Origin: QHXQ01 sp036389375
GTDB lineage: Bacteria > Acidobacteriota > Blastocatellia > Pyrinomonadales > Pyrinomonadaceae
Direction of reading: 5' to 3'
NCBI GenBank assembly: GCA_036389375.1
Contig: DASVQA010000193.1
Span: forward strand, 1-54,547
DNA: 54,547 bases
Shown here: one piece after another, positions 23,722 through 32,280 of the stretch
Position numbering within the stretch: the first letter of the stretch is position 1
Layout of the letters: each line of letters starts with the position of its first letter
The notes under the pieces: generated by a model
What the model was told of the DNA's origin: nothing
Databases searched by the model: none
Seen by the model: the letters and a program-made list of their open reading frames with translations, nothing else
Program-made: the position numbers and the translations under genes

Positions 23722-26700
23722 TCAGGCCGAGCGCCCGGCCAGATCGGCCACAACCGCCACGAGTTCCGTTAGCTCGACCGGCTTTGGCACGTGCATCTGG
23801 TAGCCGGCGGCGAGGGCTTTTAAGCGATCCTCTGTGCGCGCGTAGGCCGTCAGGGCAACGGCCGGTGTGCGCCCGCCCTGCTCGGCGGGGAGCGCCCGCA
23901 CCTGTCTGATCAAATCGTAGCCATCTGTCTCCGGCAAGCCTATGTCTGAGATGAGCACATCGGGGCGCGTGCGGGCGAAGGCCGTCAGCCCTTCTGCGGC
24001 GGAGCGCGCCGTCGCTACCTCAGCGCCGTGCATGCTGAGGCCCAAGCTGAGCATCGTCAGCGTGTCCGGCTCGTCTTCGACCACCAACAAGCGCACGCCC
24101 GCAAGGCTGCGATACTGCTCCGGCTGCGCAACCTCAGGGACGGCGCTTTGCGTTGCCGCCACGCGCGACTGCGGCACAGGCTCGCCGCCACGCAGCGGCA
24201 AGCGGACGGTGAAGACCGAGCCGTGCCCACGCCCTGCGCTCTCCGCACGCACAGTGCCGCCGTGTATCTCAACCAGATGGCGCACGATGGCCAGCCCAAG
24301 TCCGAGGCCGCCGTGCTGGCGCGTCGTGCCCATGTCGGCCTGGCGGAAACGCTCGAAGACGTGCGGCAGAAATTCCGGCGCGATGCCTTCGCCCGTATCG
24401 CTGACGACGACCTCGGCCCAAGTCCCTGTGCGCGCGACACTGAGCGAGACGCGCCCGCCCGGCGGCGTGAACTTCACGGCATTCGACAGTAGATTCCAGA
24501 AGACCTGTTGCAGCCGGTCGGGGTCGCCGAGCACTGCGGCGGCCGAGAGATCATAGGCGAACTCTAGCTCGATGCCTTTGGCGGTGGCCGCCGGCTCAAC
24601 CGCCTCGCGCGCCGCGACGACGAGCGGCATCAGTTCGACGAGGCGTGCGTCTATGCGGATCTTGCCGCTGATGATGCGCGAGACTTCGAGTATATCTTCG
24701 ATGAGTTGTTGCTGCGCGTGCGCGTTGCGTTCGATGACCTCGACGGCGTGGGCGCGCGTCGCTTCATCGGCCACTTCGCGCCCCAGAATGTTGGCCCAGC
24801 CGAGAATGGCCGTGAGCGGTGTGCGCAGTTCGTGCGAGACGGTGGCGAGAAACTCGTCCTTCATGCGGTTGGCCTGTTGCGTCGCGTGGTAGAGCCGCGA
24901 GTTCTCGATGGCGACGGCGGCGCGACTGGCCAAGTCTTCGGCCAGCGCCAAATCCTGCGGCTCGTAGCGACGGCCCGATTCGGCCGTGATGAAGGTGATG
25001 ACGCCGTGCGTGCGCCCGTGCGCGATGAGCGGCACGAGCATCACTGAAGAGAAGCCGATGGCGCGCAGCAGCCGTAGGTGCTCGGCATCTACCGCCGCCG
25101 CGACGAGCAGTTCGTCCGTAATGTCTGGATAGACCTCCGACCGGCCCGTGCGGAGTACTTGCGGCACGCCGGTCGGCGCGTTCATGTCGGGCGGGTAACG
25201 CTCCTGTATTTCGCGCGCCCACTCGACCTTCGCCGGGTCAATGTGCGCGACCGCGAGCCGCTTAACCGAATGATCCTCTTCGAGAATATCCACGGCGCAC
25301 CAATCGGCCAGATCAGGCACGGAGAGCCGCGCGACGCGTGCGAGCGTCGCCTCGTAGTCGAGCGTGGAAAAGAGCACGCGGCTCGCTTCCGAGAGGAAGT
25401 TCGAGCGCCACTCGGCCGCCTGCGCGGCCGCGCCCAGCCGGCGCTGCTCGTCGTACAACTCCGCGCTGCCGATGGCTGCGCCCGCCAGATTGGCGAGCGC
25501 CGTAGCGACGCGCAGTTCGCGGTCGCTGAAGCGGTAGGGCTGGCGATAGTAGTAGGTCAGCGTGCCGGAGGCCGTGCCGTGAATCCGCATGGGCACGGCG
25601 AGCAGCGAACGTATGCCCTCGGCGCGGTACGTGGCGCGGCGCTCCGCCAGTTGCTCAACCTGCGCGACATCTTCGGCGATGAACGGCCCCGTAAGCTGGT
25701 TACCCGGCGCTCGATCCTCGACCAGATGCGAGCGAAAGTCTTCAGATAGTCCGGCTGAAGCGACGATGCGCCACGTCTGGCTTGCATCGTCGCAACGCCA
25801 GATAGCATAGGCGTCGGCGGAGATGAGCCGGCGCGCGAGATTGAGGATCGCGGGCTGCACATCCGCCAGCGTGAGCGAGCCGAGCAGCACGCCGGAGGCC
25901 TCCGCCAGCACCCCAAGACTCGCTTCGATGTTGCGGGCCACGCCGAGCGCCTCTTCCGCCTCTTGCCGGGCGCGCTGCTCGCGCGCGAACAACTCTTCGC
26001 GTTCACGTTCCGCGCGCTTGCGCTCCGTCACGTCGCGCCCGATGCCTTCGACGAACGCGGGCTGCCCGTCGTAGCGCGCGATGCGCGTGCTCACTTCGAG
26101 CGTCAGCCGCCGCCCGTCTTTGGTGACGATGTCGATCTCATAGACGGTCGGGGTCGGGTCGTGAAATTTCAACGCCATCATCTGCTTGGCGCGTTCGAGA
26201 TGTTCGGGCACGACGACCTGCGCGATATTCAACCCGCCCAGTATCTCTTCGCGCGTGTAGCCCGTCACTTCGGCGCACGCGCGATTGATCGTCAGATAGT
26301 TGCCGGCCAGATCGTGCGAATAGATGATGTCGTTCGCGTTCTCAAGCAGGCTGCGATATTTTTCTTCGCTCCGTTTGTGCTCCTCCTCCGCGCGCTTGCG
26401 TTCGGTGATCTCGCGCTGGCTGCCCCACGCTCTCAGCGTTCGGCCGTCTTCGACGACGCCGACCAGATTGTTCAGGAAGAATCTGGTGCGCCCCGTCTTG
26501 TCCACTTCGACCGACTCCGCATCGCTCAGCCGATAGCCGGCCGCGATAAAGGCGCGCAGGTATGCGATGTTGTTCGGATCGTTGCGGACGAGAAAGTCGC
26601 CGAGGCGCGCGCCGCTAATCTCTTCCGCGCGCTCGTAACCGTACATACGCGCCATGGCGTCGTTGCACTCGGCCAAGTAGCCGTAGCGATAGAAGAGTTC

Positions 26701-27207
26701 GATCTGCTCGTCGGGCGGGAGGTTGATTGGCACGGGATGCTCCAACTCGAAGCGCCAGATGCCTTCCGAGCTATTGGTGATGAAGGCGCGATAGCGTTCC
26801 TCGCTCGCGCGGCGCGCGGCTTCCGCCGCATGACTCGCCGTGATGTCGCGGATAATGCCGACGCCGCCGACGACCGCGCCGCCCGCATCACGAAGCGGCG
26901 AGTAGTAGCCGTCGAATAAGCCGCCCTGCCCCGTCTCCGGCACGGTGTAAGCCCGCCGCTCGGCGACGACGCTACGCCCCGCCAGCGCCTCGTAAAAGTA
27001 CCAGTCCTCGCCCGTCTCTTTGAGAAACGGAAAGACCTCGAAAGCATAACGCCCGACGACGACCGCGCGCGCCAGCCCGGACAATCGCTCCATCGCCGCG
27101 TTCCAGAGCGTATAACGACACTCGCGGTCAAAGGCCAGCACGCCGTCAATGCTGGCGTCGAGCAGTGCCCGCAGCAGTTCGTTTTCGCGCAGAGTCTCTT
27201 CTCGCAA
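23722..27207 (-). CDS. Hybrid histidine kinase, PAS3-GAF2-HisKA-HATPase-REC
   Basis: The soluble hybrid sensor kinase has 1161 residues and starts with TTG at 27207 (no strong ribosome site). Three PAS domains (about 8-125, 135-275, 285-405; each ends with an IRDITASH / QREITERKRAE / GRDVTERKRAE type PAC motif), two GAF domains (about 430-600 and 615-780), HisKA with EFLATVSHELRTPLTAILGW (phospho-His about 793), a HATPase_c domain (FWNLLSNAVKFTPPGG, DTGEGIAPEF, GGLGLGLAI) and a C-terminal receiver (about 1033-1155) with Asp in LISDIGLPETDG and Lys in HVPKPVE. No membrane segment is seen, so signals are cytoplasmic. It diverges from a DICT-domain gene. The target of its receiver is unknown. 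Confidence 0.93.
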   Translation of the reverse strand: MREETLRENELLRALLDASIDGVLAFDRECRYTLWNAAMERLSGLARAVVVGRYAFEVFPFLKETGEDWYFYEALAGRSVVAERRAYTVPETGQGGLFDGYYSPLRDAGGAVVGGVGIIRDITASHAAEAARRASEERYRAFITNSSEGIWRFELEHPVPINLPPDEQIELFYRYGYLAECNDAMARMYGYERAEEISGARLGDFLVRNDPNNIAYLRAFIAAGYRLSDAESVEVDKTGRTRFFLNNLVGVVEDGRTLRAWGSQREITERKRAEEEHKRSEEKYRSLLENANDIIYSHDLAGNYLTINRACAEVTGYTREEILGGLNIAQVVVPEHLERAKQMMALKFHDPTPTVYEIDIVTKDGRRLTLEVSTRIARYDGQPAFVEGIGRDVTERKRAEREREELFAREQRARQEAEEALGVARNIEASLGVLAEASGVLLGSLTLADVQPAILNLARRLISADAYAIWRCDDASQTWRIVASAGLSEDFRSHLVEDRAPGNQLTGPFIAEDVAQVEQLAERRATYRAEGIRSLLAVPMRIHGTASGTLTYYYRQPYRFSDRELRVATALANLAGAAIGSAELYDEQRRLGAAAQAAEWRSNFLSEASRVLFSTLDYEATLARVARLSVPDLADWCAVDILEEDHSVKRLAVAHIDPAKVEWAREIQERYPPDMNAPTGVPQVLRTGRSEVYPDITDELLVAAAVDAEHLRLLRAIGFSSVMLVPLIAHGRTHGVITFITAESGRRYEPQDLALAEDLASRAAVAIENSRLYHATQQANRMKDEFLATVSHELRTPLTAILGWANILGREVADEATRAHAVEVIERNAHAQQQLIEDILEVSRIISGKIRIDARLVELMPLVVAAREAVEPAATAKGIELEFAYDLSAAAVLGDPDRLQQVFWNLLSNAVKFTPPGGRVSLSVARTGTWAEVVVSDTGEGIAPEFLPHVFERFRQADMGTTRQHGGLGLGLAIVRHLVEIHGGTVRAESAGRGHGSVFTVRLPLRGGEPVPQSRVAATQSAVPEVAQPEQYRSLAGVRLLVVEDEPDTLTMLSLGLSMHGAEVATARSAAEGLTAFARTRPDVLISDIGLPETDGYDLIRQVRALPAEQGGRTPAVALTAYARTEDRLKALAAGYQMHVPKPVELTELVAVVADLAGRSA

Positions 27208-27422
27208 CTGTTTTTCTCAGGGGCGCAAGGTGGTCGTTTAGATTATACAACCCGCGCGGGCCCTGCCAACGGATAAATCACTGCGCCCCGACTAAACGCG
27301 CGCAGGAAAAAGCACGGATCACGCCGCTCCGCACACTTTCCCCAAACATTCGTAACGCGCGTGTAGCCGGGGGTGGCTAGAAAACCAAGCAGCCGAGCAA
27401 GAGAGGTTGAGGGACGCGCAGA

Positions 27423-28016
27423 GTGAAAGAGTTTTCGATGTTTGCGGAGATGCTGCGAGCCGTGGGGCAGGCCGGGGCGATCAAAGACCTCGGCTCCGTC
27501 GCCGCCATCTCGCGCCAGACGTTCGACGAGTACACGACGTTTCGCTGCCGCACGCAGCCGCCCTGTCTGGAATACCTGAGTCTGCTGATCGAGACTGCCA
27601 TTCTGTTGCGCGCGCATCGCGGCGGGCGCATCTACGTCGGCTTCGAGCGCCTGTCGCGCCTGGAGCCGATTGTGGCGCGCTTCCTGCGCATCGCGGACGT
27701 GTCCGAGCAGGTCTACATCTTCGGCGAGCCGGACTGGCAGCCGCCGCGCCATCCCAACATGCGCGTCTTAGGCGTCGCGCCCGATGCGAAGCTGGCGCGC
27801 GAGTGGTTTATCATCGCGGACTCGCCCGCGCTCTGCGTCGCGCTCATCGCCGTTGACGAAGACGGACTCGACGCGCCCGCGCTCGACGCGCGCAACTTCG
27901 ACGCCTGCAAATCCAGCGACTCGCGCATCGTTGCCCAACTCGTCGCCGCCGCCGAGCACCTGATCGACGCAACCTTCACAACTAGACACGCGCAGGCCCG
28001 AGCAACCACCAGCTAA
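27423..28016 (+). CDS. DICT sensory domain protein
   Basis: The protein has 197 residues and starts at a GTG at 27423, or at the ATG five codons later. The central part reads VGFERLSRLEPIVARFLRIA, SEQVYIFGEPDW, PDAKLAREWFIIADSPALC and DARNFDACKSSDSRIV. This order (Arg-rich helix, Q-V-Y, a short D-loop, hydrophobic REW segment) matches the DICT domain, a sensory module found with diguanylate cyclases and two-component kinases and inferred to sense light or redox. Here DICT is the whole protein, with no output domain. It is divergent from the large PAS/GAF hybrid kinase with 215 bases between, which suggests a shared signal pathway. The N-terminal 50 residues carry MFAEMLRAVGQAGAIKDLG, of unknown role. 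Confidence 0.8.
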   Translation: MKEFSMFAEMLRAVGQAGAIKDLGSVAAISRQTFDEYTTFRCRTQPPCLEYLSLLIETAILLRAHRGGRIYVGFERLSRLEPIVARFLRIADVSEQVYIFGEPDWQPPRHPNMRVLGVAPDAKLAREWFIIADSPALCVALIAVDEDGLDAPALDARNFDACKSSDSRIVAQLVAAAEHLIDATFTTRHAQARATTS

Positions 28017-28096
28017 AGAATGCACGACGAAAGCGCGCAATGAAGGAAAGACTGTTTCTCATTCAGCGCGCGCGCCTGCATCGTCCCGCCTCATGT

Positions 28097-28591
28097 TTAT
28101 TCCCTCTCGCGCGCCGGCCGGCCTGAGAGCGTGTTGGGCGCATCAAGGTGCGCGCCGTCGTGTACGCCGACAGCGAGGCGTTCGACCAGTTCGCCGCCGA
28201 GCCAGCCGGTGAAAAGCGACAGCAGCACGGCGACGATGGCGAGCGCGAGCGCCAGCGTGTCCGGTGCTTGATTGGGCATGCCGCGCCGCAGCCACCAACT
28301 GACGGCGAACAGGATGAGCACCAGATCGTTGCCAATTGCGTGGATGAGGCCCACGCGCTTGGCCCGCGTGTCCTTCGGGATCGCCAGCCAGTCCACGAAG
28401 CCCGGCACGGCGGCGACGAGACCGCCGATGATGCCGGCGGCGATCATCCAGTAGGACACGACGGGAAACTGCTGGTTGCTGGTCGCCATGTAGAGGATGT
28501 CGAAGATGACCGAAGTGGCCAGCAAGCCCAACGGGAAGACGATCAGGATCGGGTGCGCCGCGTGGCCGAACACCTTGAACCGACTCTCCAT
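28097..28591 (-). CDS. DUF2231 membrane protein
   Basis: The protein has 164 residues; a textbook AAGGAGGG lies 6 bases before the ATG at 28591. Four hydrophobic segments are seen: HPILIVFPLGLLATSVIFDI, VSYWMIAAGIIGGLVAAVPG, LIHAIGNDLVLILFAVSWWL and LALALAIVAVLLSLFTGWLGG. The GHAAHPILIVFP start, the P-G-F-V-D-W turn and a His in the third segment are hallmarks of DUF2231. Members may bind haem or sit near redox enzymes, but the function is not settled. It is convergent with the DICT gene and diverges from pta. Confidence 0.88.
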   Translation of the reverse strand: MESRFKVFGHAAHPILIVFPLGLLATSVIFDILYMATSNQQFPVVSYWMIAAGIIGGLVAAVPGFVDWLAIPKDTRAKRVGLIHAIGNDLVLILFAVSWWLRRGMPNQAPDTLALALAIVAVLLSLFTGWLGGELVERLAVGVHDGAHLDAPNTLSGRPARERE

Positions 28592-28773
28592 GAGTGTCCC
28601 TCCTTAAGTTGTAAACAAGCAGCGCGAGATAATGGCGCAGACAATTTTCCTGCGCCTTCGATCTCTGCAAACGGCGAACAAGCTACTCTAAAGCGGAAGG
28701 CCCGCAGTTTAGATCAGCTACCGGCTTTCGGCAAAGGAACGCCCGCGGCGCTTGAGCCGCCGCCGCCCGCCGG

Positions 28774-28804
28774 TTATCGGCTCGCCTTCGGATTGCTTTA
28801 TACT
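28774..28804 (+). promoter_or_regulatory. Possible promoter for pta
   Basis: TATACT at 28799-28804 is a good -10 box, 48 bases before the pta start. TTATCG (28774-28779) could be a weak -35 at 19 bases spacing. Confidence 0.35.
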
Positions 28805-28852
28805 GTGCGCGCTCAAACCTAAAGCTAAACAGTTCGGCGTTCATCGTGCCTT

Positions 28853-29869
28853 ATGTCCATTCTCGAACAGATCAGGCGGCGCGCAGCAGCCGAGCCGCAG
28901 CGCATCGTGCTGCCCGAAGGTGAAGACCCGCGCACGGTCGCAGCGGCCGGCATTTGCGCGCGTGAGAAACTGGCGCACGTTACGTTGCTCGGCGACGAAG
29001 CGAAGATTCGCGCGGCGGCCAGCGCGACGGGCGCAGACCTCGGCGGCGTCGAAGTGCTCGACCATCGGCGCGCGCCCGACTTCGACAAAGTGGCGGCGCT
29101 CTATCATGAACTCCGGCGCGCGAAGGGCCTCATGCCGGACGAGGCGCGCTTCGCCATTCAAGACCCGCTCTACTACGGCAACCTGCTTGTGCGTATGAAC
29201 CGCGCCGACGGCTCGGTCGCGGGCGCAACCAACACGACGGCGCACACCGTCCGCGCCGCGCTCCACTGCGTCGGCGTGCGGCCCGGCTTCAAACTCGTGT
29301 CCAGCTTCTTCGTCATGGTCGCGCCCGACCCGCAATTCGGCGCAGGCGGCGCGATGATCTACGCGGACTGCGGCGTGGTCATCGAGCCGACGGCGGTCGA
29401 ACTCGCGGAGATCGCTATCGCCTCGGCCGATTCCTGCCGCGCGCTGCTGGCGGTCGAGCCACGCGTCGCCCTGCTCTCGTTCTCAACCAAAGGCAGCGCG
29501 CAGCATAAGTTGATCGATAAGGTCGTCGAGGCGACGCGCACCGTGCGCGCCCGCGCGCCGGAGTTGATCATAGACGGCGAGTTGCAGGCGGACGCGGCGC
29601 TCGTCCCGCAGGTGGCGGACGCCAAAGCGCCCGGCTCGCCCGTCTCAGGCCGCGCCAACGTGCTCATCTTCCCAGACCTGCAAGCCGGCAACATCGCCTA
29701 CAAGCTGACCGAACGACTCGCGGGCGCAACCGCCATCGGCCCCATCCTGCAAGGTCTCGACAAACCTTGCAACGACCTCTCGCGCGGCTGCAAAGCCGAG
29801 GACATCGTCGATGCCGTCGCCATCACGGCCGTGCAGGCGCAGGCGCGCAAGCAGGCCCAAGCAAATTGA
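28853..29869 (+). CDS. pta: Phosphate acetyltransferase
   Basis: The enzyme interconverts acetyl-CoA and acetyl phosphate. It has 338 residues, typical for the short, single-domain Pta. Conserved blocks: RIVLPEGEDPRTVAAAG at the N-terminus, GLMPDEARFAIQDPLYYG, MNRADGSVAGATNTTAHTVR, SSFFVMVAPDPQFG, LLSFSTKGSAQH, DGELQADAALVPQVADAKAPGS, GRANVLIFPDLQAGNIAYKL and GPILQGLDKPCNDLSRGC. No ackA gene lies in the window, so acetate formation would need a partner elsewhere, or the enzyme works in the acetyl-CoA direction. The ATG has no visible Shine-Dalgarno. Confidence 0.93.
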   Translation: MSILEQIRRRAAAEPQRIVLPEGEDPRTVAAAGICAREKLAHVTLLGDEAKIRAAASATGADLGGVEVLDHRRAPDFDKVAALYHELRRAKGLMPDEARFAIQDPLYYGNLLVRMNRADGSVAGATNTTAHTVRAALHCVGVRPGFKLVSSFFVMVAPDPQFGAGGAMIYADCGVVIEPTAVELAEIAIASADSCRALLAVEPRVALLSFSTKGSAQHKLIDKVVEATRTVRARAPELIIDGELQADAALVPQVADAKAPGSPVSGRANVLIFPDLQAGNIAYKLTERLAGATAIGPILQGLDKPCNDLSRGCKAEDIVDAVAITAVQAQARKQAQAN

Positions 29870-29954
29870 CCTCAGGGCAACGCGGCCCGGCTGTCCGGCG
29901 CATCGAAAGAGTGTCGTCTTAAACTTAGTGCCAGCAGTTTCGGAGTCTCAAGCT

Positions 29955-31190
29955 ATGCTTTCACGCCCAACCCTGCTCGTCTGCGCGGCGTTCGCGCTGC
30001 TCGTCTGCACGCCCGCCGGTCTGCGTGCGCAGTCGGGGCGCGCTCGGCCGACGCCGACGCCCGATGCGGATCAGATCAGGGTTTACACCGAAGAGGTGCG
30101 AATTCCTCTGTTTGCGCGCGACGAGTACGGGCGTTTCGATCCGACGCTTGAGCGCGACGACATAGTGGTGCTCGAAGACAACGTGCCGCAGCAGGTGCGC
30201 AGCATCAAGCGCATCCCCGCGAGCGTGCTGCTCGTGCTCGGCACGGGCGGCGAGTTGAACCCGGCGCAGCGCACGAGCAGCACGCGCAAGGCCGCGCTCG
30301 GCATCGTCTCCACTTTGCGCGCGGGCGACGCGGTCGCCGTCATGCAGTTCGACCGCAAGATCGAGTTGCTCGAATCATGGACGACCAATTTCGACGTGGC
30401 CAAGCACGCCCTACAGACCAAACTGCACACGGGCAACGGCGCGCGCACGGCGGAAGCGTTGCAACAGGCGGCGCGTCTCTTCGCCGATCAGCCGATGGGC
30501 AACCGCCACATCGTCCTCGTCACCGACGGCGTGGACACGCCCGGCACAGCCACCGGCAAAGATGAACTGCTCCGCATACTCTCCGCCAGCGACGCCATCA
30601 CGCTCGGCGGGCGCACGGGCTTTGCCGAAGCGTTGAAGCAATTGAACGCCGCGCAGGTGACAGTCCACGTCATCAGCTACACGACCATCGGGCGCACGAC
30701 GAGCAAGGCGCGCGCAAAGACCGCGACGCCGCTGCCGCCGCCCGGCAGCGTCGCCTCGTCCGGCATCCCGACCGTCGGTATAGACCCGACGCAGCCGCCC
30801 ACCATGAATCGCGGCACAGGCACAGGCCCGCCGATGGGCGGCGGGATCACGTTCGACAACAAGATGAACAAGATACACAAAGCCTACGAGCGCGCCATGC
30901 AGCGCAGCGAGCAACGCTTAAAGACGCTCGCCACCGAGACGGGCGGGCGCATCTGGCTGCCCGATTCCGAGGAAGATTTCAGCGCGCAGGGCGCGGAAGT
31001 GGCGCGCGAGATCGGCACAGAGTACGTCGTCACCTACGCACCCAAGCGCCCGCTCGTCGGCAGCGACCCCTATGAGTATCGTCGTCTGAACGTGCTTCCG
31101 CGTCGCGCCGGACTCATCCTGCGCGGTCGGCGCGGCTACGTTGCCGCCGCCGCCCAACACGCGCCCACCGCCCGGAACGAGACACAATAA
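29955..31190 (+). CDS. Secreted VWFA-related protein, acidobacterial type
   Basis: The protein has 411 residues; the ATG at 29955 is chosen because a signal peptide follows (LLVCAAFALLVCTPAGLRAQ) and GGAG lies 10 bases upstream. The N-terminal RVYTEEVRIPLFARDEYGRF and DDIVVLEDNVPQQVRSIKR are the beta-rich start of the VWFA-related domain widely found in Acidobacteria. In the VWA part the MIDAS metal-site motif (usually Asp-x-Ser-x-Ser) reads LVLGTGGEL and so lacks the Asp and first Ser, whereas the later HIVLVTDGVDTPG Asp is kept; metal binding is doubtful. The C-terminal part, SEQRLKTLATETGGRIWLP, AREIGTEYVVTYAPKRP and RRLNVLPRRAGLILRGRRGY, is standard for the family. Function unknown; export is likely. 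Confidence 0.86.
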   Translation: MLSRPTLLVCAAFALLVCTPAGLRAQSGRARPTPTPDADQIRVYTEEVRIPLFARDEYGRFDPTLERDDIVVLEDNVPQQVRSIKRIPASVLLVLGTGGELNPAQRTSSTRKAALGIVSTLRAGDAVAVMQFDRKIELLESWTTNFDVAKHALQTKLHTGNGARTAEALQQAARLFADQPMGNRHIVLVTDGVDTPGTATGKDELLRILSASDAITLGGRTGFAEALKQLNAAQVTVHVISYTTIGRTTSKARAKTATPLPPPGSVASSGIPTVGIDPTQPPTMNRGTGTGPPMGGGITFDNKMNKIHKAYERAMQRSEQRLKTLATETGGRIWLPDSEEDFSAQGAEVAREIGTEYVVTYAPKRPLVGSDPYEYRRLNVLPRRAGLILRGRRGYVAAAAQHAPTARNETQ

Positions 31191-31240
31191 AAGGGATGTT
31201 GTCTTAAGGAGTGCGAAGCCGAGAGGTAATGCCCTGATGG

Positions 31241-31558
31241 TCAACGCCGCTTGCGGCGGAAGGCAGCGGCGGGCTTCAATCTCGCGTGTTTCACCTTGCC
31301 CGGCAACTTCGCCGGCAAGTCCGCCTCGTCGTCAATCAGGTCTTCCACATGCACGCCCGCCAAGCGCGCATATTGCAGCAGGATGAGCAATGAAGGCGCA
31401 CGCTTGCCTGACTCGAATTCCGAAATATTGCTCTGCGTAGCGAATTCTTCAACTGCCAACCGCCGCATAAGCTCAGTCTGAGTTAAATCAAGAAATTCTC
31501 GAATATAACGAAGTTTCTCAGCTAGGCGCTGCGGTCTGAGTTGCGGCTTTGTACCCAT
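31241..31558 (-). CDS. XRE-family transcriptional regulator
   Basis: The 105-residue protein consists of one helix-turn-helix domain: LAEKLRYIREFLDLTQTELM, RRLAVEEFATQSNISEFESG and KRAPSLLILLQYARLAGVHVEDLID (each a family block), followed by a basic tail (KVKHARLKPAAAFRRKRR). AGGAGG lies before the ATG at 31558. Two palindromes sit in front: one folds this ribosome site onto the start codon, and one 23-bp palindrome lies 44-66 bases upstream of the start and is a good candidate for its own operator. The divergent neighbour on the other side is a stand-alone receiver protein. It is a short form of XRE without a sensing domain, as found in phage-like and toxin-antitoxin regulators, though no toxin is next to it. 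Confidence 0.85.
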   Translation of the reverse strand: MGTKPQLRPQRLAEKLRYIREFLDLTQTELMRRLAVEEFATQSNISEFESGKRAPSLLILLQYARLAGVHVEDLIDDEADLPAKLPGKVKHARLKPAAAFRRKRR

Positions 31559-31577
31559 CAGGAGTTGCCTCCTGATG
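31556..31577 (-). promoter_or_regulatory. Palindrome covering the XRE Shine-Dalgarno and ATG
   Basis: CATCAGGAG (31556-31564) and CTCCTGATG (31569-31577) are perfect inverted repeats with a 4-nt spacer. In the mRNA the left arm holds the Shine-Dalgarno AGGAG and the right arm ends with the ATG start of the regulator, so a 9-bp stem would hide both. It could equally be a DNA operator. Confidence 0.75.
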
Positions 31578-31601
31578 GAACATGATTCGTCGGCTGCTTG
31601 C

Positions 31602-31624
31602 TTTTATCGCAACTTGCGATAAAA
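31602..31624. promoter_or_regulatory. 23-bp palindrome, candidate operator of the XRE regulator
   Basis: TTTTATCGCAA (31602-31612) and TTGCGATAAAA (31614-31624) are perfect 11-bp arms around a single C. It lies between the divergent XRE and receiver genes. An AT-rich dyad of this size with one-base centre is typical for small HTH repressors; on the minus strand TTGCGA inside it could serve as a -35 box. Confidence 0.75.
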
Positions 31625-31762
31625 TCATAGTCGTCCAATGTCTTCGCCGTGAGAATGAACCTTTCAAACTCAACGGCGCGGCTCATCAGTCAGGTTGTGA
31701 GGGTGAGCTACGCATTGGGCCGTCGTTTTTCAAAGAATAGAACAGGCGCAAGGATAGCACAC

Positions 31763-32131
31763 ATGAGCCTCACCATTCTGCACGTCGAAGATGATCCACT
31801 CGTCGCTGATAGCGTTAAAGAGATGTTGGAAGCGCAAGGCTGGCGCGTTATCTCGTGCGTCAATGGCGGCGCGGCGATGCGCGAGTTTTTAAATCAGACA
31901 CCCTTTGACTTATTGATTACAGACAACCGCCTGCCAGATATAAGTGGTGCAGCTTTAGTCGGCTACGTGCGCCAGCACCTAAAAGAGCGTTCAACAGTCC
32001 CGATCATCATGTTCTCCGGCGACGATGATGCTGGGTCTGCTTACTTTGCGGGCGTCAATATGTTTTTGAAGAAACCGGCTGAGGGCGCGTTGTTGGTTAG
32101 TACCATCGAACGCTTGCTTCAGGGTGCGTGA
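31763..32131 (+). CDS. Stand-alone response regulator receiver protein
   Basis: The 122-residue protein is a single receiver domain of CheY/Spo0F size, without output domain. The ATG at 31763 (AGGATA 8 bases before) is chosen as the family starts at LTILHVEDDPLVADSV; upstream codons to 31649 are read-through. The acidic pocket is in HVEDD, the phospho-Asp in LLITDNRLPD, the Thr/Ser in IIMFSGDDD and the conserved Lys in FLKKPAE. It could be a phosphate shuttle for one of the orphan kinases of the window, though it lies 4-10 kb from them. A hairpin terminator and tRNA-Leu follow. Confidence 0.9.
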   Translation: MSLTILHVEDDPLVADSVKEMLEAQGWRVISCVNGGAAMREFLNQTPFDLLITDNRLPDISGAALVGYVRQHLKERSTVPIIMFSGDDDAGSAYFAGVNMFLKKPAEGALLVSTIERLLQGA

Positions 32132-32180
32132 CGAGGCAGGCACGCATCGGGCGGCACGTCTTGGGTGGGGACTGTGCCGC

Positions 32181-32214
32181 ACGGGCCGCCATGCGAGGGG
32201 GCGTGGCGGCCCGT
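32181..32214 (+). terminator. Terminator hairpin after the receiver gene
   Basis: ACGGGCCGCC (32181-32190) and its exact complement (32205-32214) form a 10-bp stem with a 14-nt loop, followed by TCCTT. It lies 50 bases past the stop codon and before the tRNA gene. Confidence 0.7.
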
Positions 32215-32280
32215 TCCTTCAAGCGAAAGCCCTACGGTTGACGCCCGCGCGCGCCTGCCTCTATCATGCTCCAACACGCC

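Noticed and set aside
31241..32131. XRE gene and receiver gene as a toxin-antitoxin pair
   Set aside because: The divergent partner is a clear receiver domain and the other neighbour is a secreted VWFA protein; no toxin-like small ORF is present.
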